A DNA stretch of 64,000 nt from Petrolisthes cinctipes (taxonomy: Eukaryota; Arthropoda; Malacostraca; Decapoda; Porcellanidae). Numbering within the stretch: position 1 is the stretch's first letter; the number at the start of each line of letters is the position of its first letter. The position numbers and the translations under genes were made by a program. The DNA is taken from assembly GCA_033782935.1 (NCBI GenBank), contig JAWQEG010000508.1, positions 367,501 to 431,500 on the forward strand, given 5' to 3'. The notes under the pieces are model-generated. The model had not been told where the DNA came from. It was given only the letters and a program-made list of their open reading frames with translations, and searched no databases. Shown here piece after piece: positions 1 through 7,820 of this stretch.

Positions 1-149
1 TGTACAAATACCTTCTGGGACCTCTAAATATCGAATTTTCGGGTGTTATGGGACTGAATTTGAGATATCGATTTTTTTGGCACCTATGATATTGATTTTT
101 AGCATGTTTTTAGCCTATATTTTGAAAATATTATAGCACTGTGTAGGCA
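1..149 (+). repeat. Type monomer S3 (short, 149 bp)
   Basis: Short subtype S3 is recognised by TGTACAAATACC at its start, GTTATGGGACTG in the middle, GGCACCTATGATATTG downstream and TTATAGCACTG near its end. The first copies (starts 1, 2182, 6190, 16140, 21110) have one extra T in the run after GATATCGA and are 149 bp. The copies from about 25.6 kb on (25618, 26295, 27797, 28650, 31330, 32832, 33685, 34186) are 148 bp. S3 opens the A-A-C and A-A-B type HORs. Confidence 0.9.
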
Positions 150-156
150 TGTACAG

Positions 157-306
157 ATTGCTTCTGGGACCCCAAAATATTGAATTTTCGGGTGTTTTGA
201 GCCTGAATTTGAGATATAAACGGGTACAGAAGATACATGCACATATTGACTTTGGGCATCTAAAATATCGATTTTCAGCATGTTTTGGGCCTGTATTTTG
301 AAAATA
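157..306 (+). repeat. Two homologous half-units within the 176-bp monomer
   Basis: In this A2 monomer the core at 157-217 aligns with 245-306 at an offset of 88 bases. Shared blocks include CAAAATAT/AAAAATAT, TTTTC, TGTTTTG followed by GCCTG, and GAATTT or GTATTT. In the A1 copy at 827-1002 the match over monomer positions 8-63 versus 96-152 is 45 of 55 aligned bases with three small gaps, counted by hand. Both halves also have a GTACAG upstream and an ACGG downstream. The 176-bp monomer is therefore an ancient tandem dimer of an ancestor of about 88 bp. Confidence 0.9.
218..246 (+). repeat. 29-bp linker present in long, absent from short monomers
   Basis: In every long monomer the sequence GAGATAT continues AAACGGGTACAGAAG and ends CACATAT before TGAC or CGAC. 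In every short monomer GAGATAT is followed directly by CGA(C/T)TTTTT. The difference is 29 bases, bounded by ATAT on both sides, as expected of a microhomology or slippage deletion. It sits between the two half-unit cores. It shortens core spacing from 88 to 59 while leaving the spacing to the next monomer at 88-89. Confidence 0.93.
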
Positions 307-678
307 CTCTAACACTGAGTAGGCATGTACAGATTGCTTCTGGGACCCCAAAATATTGAATTTTCGGGTGTTTTGAGCCTGAATTTGAGATATAAACGGG
401 TACAGAAGATAAATGCACATATTGACTTTGGGCATCTAAAATATCGATTTTCAGCATGTTTTGGGCCTGTATTTTGAAAATACTCTAACACTGAGTAGGC
501 ATGTACAGATTGCTTCTGGGACCCCAAAATATTGAATTTTCGGGTGTTTTGAGCCTGAATTTGAGATATAAACGGGTACAGAAGATGCATGCACATATCG
601 ACTTTTGGGCACCTAAAAGATCGATTTTCAGTATGTTTTGAGCATGTATTTTGAAAATACTCTAACACGGAGTAGGCA

Positions 679-826
679 TGTACAGATCGCTTCTGGGACC
701 CCTAAATATCGAATTTTCGGGTGTTTTGGGACTGAATTTGAGATATCGACTTTTTGGCACCTAAAAGATCGATTTTTAGCATGTTTTTAGCCTATATTTT
801 GAAAATATTCTAGCACTGAGTAGGCA
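679..826 (+). repeat. Type monomer S2 (short, 148 bp)
   Basis: This is the reference copy of short subtype S2. It differs from S1 by a B-like front (GATCGCTTC, GGGACCCCTAAATATCG), by GATATCGACTTTTTGG at the scar, by ACCTAAAAGATCG, and by the ending CTAGCACTGAGTAGGCA. S2 usually precedes an A1-type long monomer and then B. The 10-bp boundary deletion found at 17 places occurs on this background only. Confidence 0.92.
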
Positions 827-1002
827 TGTACAGATTGCTTCTGGGACCCCAAAATATTGAATTTTCGGGTGTTTTGAGCCTGAATTTGAGATATAAACGG
901 GTACAGAAGATACATGCACATATTGACTTTGGGCACCAAAAATATCGATTTTCAGCATGTTTTGGGCCTGAATTTTGAAAATACTCTAACACGGAGTAGG
1001 CA
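827..1002 (+). repeat. Type monomer A1 (long, 176 bp)
   Basis: Reference copy of A1. A-type monomers carry TTG where B carries TCG at positions 10, 32 and 98 of the monomer (CAGATTGCTT, ATATTGAATT, ATATTGACTT). They have three T in GACTTTGGGC where B has four, which makes A one base shorter. Subtype A1 has GGGCACCAAAAATATCG, GGGCCTGAATTTTG and the end ACACGGAGTAGGCA. A1 is normally followed by B or directly by the next S. Confidence 0.92.
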
Positions 1003-1179
1003 TGTACAGATCGCTTCTGGGACCACAAAATATCGATTTTTCGGGTGTTTAGGGCCAGAATTTGAGATATAAACGGGTACAGAAGATGCATGCACATATC
1101 GACTTTTGGGCACCTAAGAGAACTATTTTCAGTATGTTTTTGGCCTGTATTTTGAAAATACTCTAACACGGAGTAGGCA

Positions 1180-1327
1180 TGTACAGATACCTTCTGGGAC
1201 CTCTAAATATCGAATTTTCGGGTGTTTTGGGACTGAATTTGAGATATCGATTTTTTGGCACCTAAAATGTCGATTTTTAGCATGTTTTTAGCCTATATTT
1301 TGAAAATATTCTAGCACTGTGTAGGCA
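1180..1327 (+). repeat. Type monomer S1 (short, 148 bp)
   Basis: This is the reference copy of short subtype S1. It starts TGTACAGATACCTTC, has GGGACCTCTAAATATCG near position 20, GATATCGATTTTTTGG at the deletion scar, ACCTAAAATGTCG, and ends CTAGCACTGTGTAGGCA. Relative to a 177-bp long monomer it lacks 29 bases after GAGATAT. S1 usually precedes an A2-type long monomer. The dyad ATATTTTGAAAATAT lies at 1295-1309. Confidence 0.93.
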
Positions 1328-1827
1328 TGTACAGATTGCTTCTGGGACCCCAAAATATTGAATTTTCGGGTGTTTTGAGCCTGAATTTGAGATATAAACG
1401 GGTACAGAAGATACATGCACATATTGACTTTGGGCATCTAAAATATCGATTTTCAGCATGTTTTGGGGCTGTATTTTGAAAATACTCTAACACTGAGTAG
1501 GCATGTACAGATCGCTTCTGGGACCCCTAAATATCGAATTTTCGGGTGTTTTGGGACTGAATTTGAGATATCGACTTTTTGGCACCTAAAAGATCGATTT
1601 TTAGCATGTTTTTAGCCTATATTTTGAAAATATTCTAGCACTGAGTAGGCATGTACAGATTGCTTCTGGGACCCCAAAATATTGAATTTTCGGGTGTTTT
1701 GAGCCTGAATTTGAGATATAAACGGGTACAGAAGATACATGCACATATTGACTTTGGGCACCAAAAATATCGATTTTCAGCATGTTTTGGGCCTGAATTT
1801 TGAAAATACTCTAACACGGAGTAGGCA

Positions 1828-2004
1828 TGTACAGATCGCTTCTGGAACCCCAAAATATCGAATTTTCGGGTGTTTAGGGCCAGAATTTGAGATATAAACG
1901 GGTACAGAAGATGCATGCACATATCGACTTTTGGGCACCTAAAAGATCGATTTTCAGTATGTTTTTGGCCTGTATTTTGAAAATACTCTAACACGGAGTA
2001 GGCA
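1828..2004 (+). repeat. Type monomer B (long, 177 bp)
   Basis: Reference copy of B. It keeps CpG at the three sites where A has TpG (CAGATCGCTT, ATATCGAATT, ATATCGACTT). It also has GTTTAGGGCCAGAATT, GATGCATGCAC (overlapping NsiI and SphI sites), ACCTAAAAGATCG and CAGTATGTTTTTGGCCTG. Length 177 is divisible by three, so a minus-strand frame without stops runs through consecutive B copies. A B-prime variant with GGACCACAAAATATCG and CACCTAAGAGA occurs at 1003-1179 and in its relatives. Confidence 0.93.
1972..1986. other. 15-bp dyad (GTATTTT-G-AAAATAC) repeated in monomers
   Basis: A perfect inverted repeat with 7-bp arms around one G lies near the end of the B monomer. The matching site in short monomers (for example 1295-1309) is ATATTTT-G-AAAATAT: both outermost bases changed together and symmetry is kept. 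A1 monomers have GAATTTTGAAAATAC, which breaks one pair. A protein-binding or hairpin role is only a hypothesis, as AT-rich DNA makes short palindromes easily. Confidence 0.5.
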
Positions 2005-2181
2005 TGTACAGATCGCTTCTGGGACCCCAAAATATCGAATTTTCGGGTGTTTAGGGCCATAATTTGAGATATAAACGGGTACAGAAGATGCATGCACATA
2101 TCGACTTTTGGGCACCTAAAAGATCGATTTTCAGTATGTTTTTGGCCTGTATTTTGAAAATACTCTAACACGGAGTAGGCA

Positions 2182-5100
2182 TGTACAAATACCTTCTGGG
2201 ACCTCTAAATATCGAATTTTCGGGTGTTATGGGACTGAATTTGAGATATCGATTTTTTTGGCACCTATGATATTGATTTTTAGCATGTTTTTAGCCTATA
2301 TTTTGAAAATATTATAGCACTGTGTAGGCATGTACAGATTGCTTCTGGGACCCCAAAATATTGAATTTTCGGGTGTTTTGAGCCTGAATTTGAGATATAA
2401 ACGGGTACAGAAGATACATGCACATATTGACTTTGGGCATCTAAAATATCGATTTTCAGCATGTTTTGGGCCTGTATTTTGAAAATACTCTAACACTGAG
2501 TAGGCATGTACAGATTGCTTCTGGGACCCCAAAATATTGAATTTTCGGGTGTTTTGAGCCTGAATTTGAGATATAAACGGGTACAGAAGATAAATGCACA
2601 TATTGACTTTGGGCATCTAAAATATCGATTTTCAGCATGTTTTGGGCCTGTATTTTGAAAATACTCTAACACTGAGTAGGCATGTACAGATTGCTTCTGG
2701 GACCCCAAAATATTGAATTTTCGGGTGTTTTGAGCCTGAATTTGAGATATAAACGGGTACAGAAGATGCATGCACATATCGACTTTTGGGCACCTAAAAG
2801 ATCGATTTTCAGTATGTTTTGAGCATGTATTTTGAAAATACTCTAACACGGAGTAGGCATGTACAGATCGCTTCTGGGACCCCTAAATATCGAATTTTCG
2901 GGTGTTTTGGGACTGAATTTGAGATATCGACTTTTTGGCACCTAAAAGATCGATTTTTAGCATGTTTTTAGCCTATATTTTGAAAATATTCTAGCACTGA
3001 GTAGGCATGTACAGATTGCTTCTGGGACCCCAAAATATTGAATTTTCGGGTGTTTTGAGCCTGAATTTGAGATATAAACGGGTACAGAAGATACATGCAC
3101 ATATTGACTTTGGGCACCAAAAATATCGATTTTCAGCATGTTTTGGGCCTGAATTTTGAAAATACTCTAACACGGAGTAGGCATGTACAGATCGCTTCTG
3201 GGACCACAAAATATCGATTTTTCGGGTGTTTAGGGCCAGAATTTGAGATATAAACGGGTACAGAAGATGCATGCACATATCGACTTTTGGGCACCTAAGA
3301 GAACTATTTTCAGTATGTTTTTGGCCTGTATTTTGAAAATACTCTAACACGGAGTAGGCATGTACAGATACCTTCTGGGACCTCTAAATATCGAATTTTC
3401 GGGTGTTTTGGGACTGAATTTGAGATATCGATTTTTTGGCACCTAAAATGTCGATTTTTAGCATGTTTTTAGCCTATATTTTGAAAATATTCTAGCACTG
3501 TGTAGGCATGTACAGATTGCTTCTGGGACCCCAAAATATTGAATTTTCGGGTGTTTTGAGCCTGAATTTGAGATATAAACGGGTACAGAAGATACATGCA
3601 CATATTGACTTTGGGCACCAAAAATATCGATTTTCAGCATGTTTTGGGCCTGAATTTTGAAAATACTCTAACACGGAGTAGGCATGTACAGATCGCTTCT
3701 GGGACCCCAAAATATCGAATTTTCGGGTGTTTAGGGCCAGAATTTGAGATATAAACGGGTACACAAGATGCATGCACATATCGACTTTTGGTCACCTAAA
3801 AGATCGATTTTCAGTATGTTTTTGGCCTGTATTTTGAAAATACTCTAACACGGAGTAGGCATGTACAGATACCTTCTGGGACCTCTAAATATCGAATTTT
3901 CGGGTGTTTTGGGACTGAATTTGAGATATCGATTTTTTGGCACCTAAAATGTCGATTTTTAGCATGTTTTTCGCCTATATTTTGAAAATATTCTAGCACT
4001 GTGTAGGCATGTACAGATTGCTTCTGGGACCCCAAAATATTGAATTTTCGGGTGTTTTGAGCCTGAATTTGAGATATAAACGGGTACAGAAGATGCATGC
4101 ACATATTGACTTTGGGTATCTAAAATATCGATTTTCAGCATGTCTTGGGGCTGTATTTTGAAAATACTCTAACACTGAGTAGGCATGTACAGATCGCTTC
4201 TGGGACCCCTAAATATCGAATTTTCGGGTGTTTTGGGACTGAATTTGAGATATCGACTTTTTGGCACCTAAAAGATCGATTTTTAGCATGTTTTTAGCCT
4301 ATATTTTGAAAATATTCTAGCACTGAGTAGGCATGTACAGATTGCTTCTGGGACCCCAAAATATTGAATTTTCGGGTGTTTTGAGCCTGAATTTGAGATA
4401 TAAACGGGTACAGAAGATACATGCACATATTGACTTTGGGCACCAAAAATATCGATTTTCAGCATGTTTTGGGCCTGAATTTTGAAAATACTCTAACACG
4501 GAGTAGGCATGTACAGATCGCTTCTGGGACCACAAAATATCGATTTTTCGGGTGTTTAGGGCCAGAATTTGAGATATAAACGGGTACAGAAGATGCATGC
4601 ACATATCGACTTTTGGGCACCTAAAAGATCGATTTTCAGTATGTTTTTGGCCTGTATTTTGAAAATACTCTAACACGGAGTAGGCATGTACAGATACCTT
4701 CTGGGACCTCTAAATATCGAATTTTCGGGTGTTTTCGGACTGAATTTGAGATATCGATTTTTTGGCACCTAAAATGTCGATTTTTAGCATGTTTTTAGCC
4801 TATACTTTGAAAATATTCTAGCACTGTGTAGGCATGTACAGATTGCTTCTGGGACCCCAAAATATTGAATTTTCGGGTGTTTTGAGCCTGAATTTGAGAT
4901 ATAAACGGGTACAGAAGATACATGCACATATTGACTTTGGGCACCAAAAATATCGATTTTCAGCATGTTTTGGGCCTGAATTTTGAAAATACTCTAACAC
5001 GGAGTAGGCATGTACAGATCGCTTCTGGGACCCCAAAATATCGAATTTTCGGGTGTTTAGGGCCAGAATTTGAGATATAAACGGGTACAGAAGATGCATG

Positions 5101-6189
5101 CACATATCGACTTTTGGTCACCTAAAAGATCGATTTTCAGTATGTTTTTGGCCTGTATTTTGAAAATACTCTAACACGGAGTAGGCATGTACAGATACCT
5201 TCTGGGACCTCTAAATATTGAATTTTCGGGTGTTTTGGGACTGAATTTGAGATATCGATTTTTTGGCACCTAAAATGTCGATTTTTAGCATGTTTTTAGC
5301 CTATATTTTGAAAATATTCTAGCACTGTGTAGGCATGTACAGATTGCTTCTGGGACCCCAAAATATTGAATTTTCGGGTTTTTTGAGCCTGAATTTGAGA
5401 TATAAACGGGTACAGAAGATGCATGCACATATTGACTTTGGGTATCTAAAATATCGATTTTCAGCATGTTTTGGGGCTGTATTTTGAAAATACTCTAACA
5501 CTGAGTAGGCATGTACAGATCGCTTCTGGGACCCCTAAATATCGAATTTTCGGGTGTTTTGGGACTGAATTTGAGATATCGACTTTTTGGCACCTAAAAG
5601 ATCGATTTTTAGCATGTTTTTAGCCTATATTTTGAAAATATTCTAGCACTGAGTAGGCATGTACAGATTGCTTCTGGGACCCCAAAATATTGAATTTTCG
5701 GGTGTTTTGAGCCTGAATTTGAGATATAAACGGGTACAGAAGATACATGCACATATTGACTTTGGGCACCAAAAATATCGATTTTCAGCATGTTTTGGGC
5801 CTGAATTTTGAAAATACTCTAACACGGAGTAGGCATGTACAGATCGCTTCTGGAACCCCAAAATATCGAATTTTCGGGTGTTTAGGGCCAGAATTTGAGA
5901 TATAAACGGGTACAGAAGATGCATGCACATATCGACTTTTGGGCACCTAAAAGATCGATTTTCAGTATGTTTTTGGCCTGTATTTTGAAAATACTCTAAC
6001 ACGGAGTAGGCATGTACAGATCGCTTCTGGGACCCCAAAATATCGAATTTTCGGGTGTTTAGGGCCATAATTTGAGATATAAACGGGTACAGAAGATGCA
6101 TGCACATATCGACTTTTGGGCACCTAAAAGATCGATTTTCAGTATGTTTTTGGCCTGTATTTTGAAAATACTCTAACACGGAGTAGGCA
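2182..6189 (+). repeat. HOR block 2: 678+501+501+324+501+501+324+678
   Basis: HORs start at 2182, 2860, 3361, 3862, 4186, 4687, 5188 and 5512. The first 1.4 kb copies block 1 at a shift of 2,181. The 3862-5511 part is the same S1-A2 / S2-A1-B-prime / S1-A1-B / S1-A2 series that recurs at 11661 and 22790. The final S2-A1-B-B unit matches 1504-2181. Markers: GGTCACC in the B at 3686, and GTCTTGGGG in the A at 4010. Confidence 0.92.
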
Positions 6190-6690
6190 TGTACAAATAC
6201 CTTCTGGGACCTCTAAATATCGAATTTTCGGGTGTTATGGGACTGAATTTGAGATATCGATTTTTTTGGCACCTATGATATTGATTTTTAGCATGTTTTT
6301 AGCCTATATTTTGAAAATATTATAGCACTGTGTAGGCATGTACAGATTGCTTCTGGGACCCCAAAATATTGAATTTTCGGGTGTTTTGAGCCTGAATTTG
6401 AGATATAAACGGGTACAGAAGATACATGCACATATTGACTTTGGGCATCTAAAATATCGATTTTCAGCATGTTTTGGGCCTGTATTTTGAAAATACTCTA
6501 ACACTGAGTAGGCATGTACAGATTGCTTCTGGGACCCCAAAATATTGAATTTTCGGGTGTTTTGAGCCTGAATTTGAGATATAAACGGGTACAGAAGATA
6601 AATGCACATATTGACTTTGGGCATCTAAAATATCGATTTTCAGCATGTTTTGGGCCTGTATTTTGAAAATACTCTAACACTGAGTAGGCA

Positions 6691-6867
6691 TGTACAGATT
6701 GCTTCTGGGACCCCAAAATATTGAATTTTCGGGTGTTTTGAGCCTGAATTTGAGATATAAACGGGTACTGAAGATGCATGCACATATCGACTTTTGTGCA
6801 CCTAAAAGATCGATTTTCAGTATGTTTTGAGCATGTATTTTGAAAATACTCTAACACGGAGTAGGCA
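6691..6867 (+). repeat. Type monomer C (long, 177 bp, A/B mosaic)
   Basis: C has an A-like front (CAGATTGCTT, ATATTGAATT, TTTTGAGCCTG) and a B-like back (GATGCATGCAC, ATATCGACTTTTG, ACCTAAAAGATCG). It has its own marks: GGGTACTGAAG, TTTTGTGCACC and GTTTTGAGCATG. The switch lies near monomer positions 78-86. An intermediate without the ACTG and GTGCACC marks is at 502-678 and 2683-2859. C is the third monomer of most S1-A2-C units. It probably arose by recombination or conversion between A and B (inference). Confidence 0.88.
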
Positions 6868-7005
6868 TGTACAGATCGCTTCTGGGACCCCAAAATATCG
6901 AATTTTCGGGTGTTTTGGGACTGAATTTGAGATATCGACTTTTTGGCACCTAAAAGATCGGTTTTTAGCATGTTTTTAGCCTTTATTTTTAAAATATACT
7001 AGCAC
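6868..7005 (+). repeat. 138-bp short monomer with 10-bp boundary deletion (reference copy)
   Basis: The end of this S reads AGCACTGTACAGATTGC. Ten bases of the usual CTGAGTAGGCATGTACAG joint are gone, which removes the GTAGGCA tail. The same junction ends the short monomers starting at 7683, 8174, 10168, 16818, 17633, 18124, 19617, 48568, 50885, 51878, 54020, 57663, 58655, 60325, 61317 and 63311, 17 in all. All are S2-like. The variant is absent between 19755 and 48567. Confidence 0.93.
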
Positions 7006-7682
7006 TGTACAGATTGCTTCTGGGACCCCAAAATATTGAATTTTCGGGTGTTTTGAGCCTGAATTTGAGATATAAACGGGTACAGAAGATACATGCACAT
7101 ATTGACTTTGGGCATCTAAAATATCAATTTTCAGCATGTTTTGGGCCTGTATTTTGAAAATACTCTAACACTGAGTAGGCATGTACAGATTGCTTCAGGG
7201 ACCCCAAAATATTGAATTTTCGGGTGTTTTGAGCCTGAATTTGAGATATAAACGGGTACTGAAGATGCATGCACATATCGACTTTTGTGCACCTAAAAGA
7301 TCGATTTTCAGTTTGTTTTCAGCATGTATTTTGAAAATACTCTAACACGGAGTAGGCATGTACAGATCGCTTCTGGGACCCCTAAATATCGAATTTTCGG
7401 GTGTTTTGGGACTGAATTTGAGATATCGACTTTTTGGCACCTAAAAGATCGATTTTTAGCATGTTTTTAGCCTATATTTTGAAAATATTCTAGCACTGAG
7501 TAGGCATGTACAGATTGCTTCTGGGACCCCATAATATTGAATTTTCGGGTGTTTTGAGCCTGAATTTAAGATATAAACGGGTACAGAAGATACATGCACA
7601 TATTGACTTTGTGCACCAAAAATATCGATTTTCAGCATGTTTTGCGCCTGAATTTTGAAAATACTCTAACACGGAGTAGGCA

Positions 7683-7820
7683 TGTACAGATCGCTTCTGG
7701 GACCCCAAAATATCGAATTTTCGTGTGTTTAGGGACTGAATTTGAGATATCGACTTTTTGGCACCTAAAAGATCGATTTTTAGCATGTTTTTAGCCTATA
7801 TTTTGAAAATATTCTAGCAC
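7683..7820 (+). repeat. Mosaic short monomer: B front, S2 back
   Basis: The first 45 or so bases (GATCGCTTCTGGGACCCCAAAATATCG, then GTGTTTAGGGACTG) are B-like, while the rest has the 29-bp deletion and S2 marks. It also has the 10-bp end deletion. The copy at 17633-17770 is the same. It shows an exchange breakpoint near monomer positions 48-55, inside a monomer. Confidence 0.85.

Larger units (their letters stand above)
150..325 (+). repeat. Type monomer A2 (long, 176 bp)
   Basis: Reference copy of A2. It shares the TTG diagnostic sites of A1 but has GGGCATCTAAAATATCG, CCTGTATTTTGAAAATAC and the end ACACTGAGTAGGCA. A2 usually follows S1 or S3 and precedes C, another A2, or S2. The L-only 29-bp segment occupies 218-246. 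A TATAAA hexamer lies at 215-220. Confidence 0.92.
1..2181 (+). repeat. HOR block 1: 678+501+324+678
   Basis: HORs start at 1 (S3-A2-A2-C, 678), 679 (S2-A1-B-prime, 501), 1180 (S1-A2, 324) and 1504 (S2-A1-B-B, 678). The block repeats from 2182, where sequence and subtype order match for about the first 1.4 kb. The B-B doublet at 1828-2181 gives a 178-codon minus-strand open frame, a by-product of the 177-bp period. Confidence 0.93.

Noticed and set aside
210..235. CENP-B box
   Set aside because: AAACGGG in the L-only segment resembles the right part of the box, but the TTCG expected eight bases upstream is absent (GAGATAT is there instead). S lacks the segment entirely.
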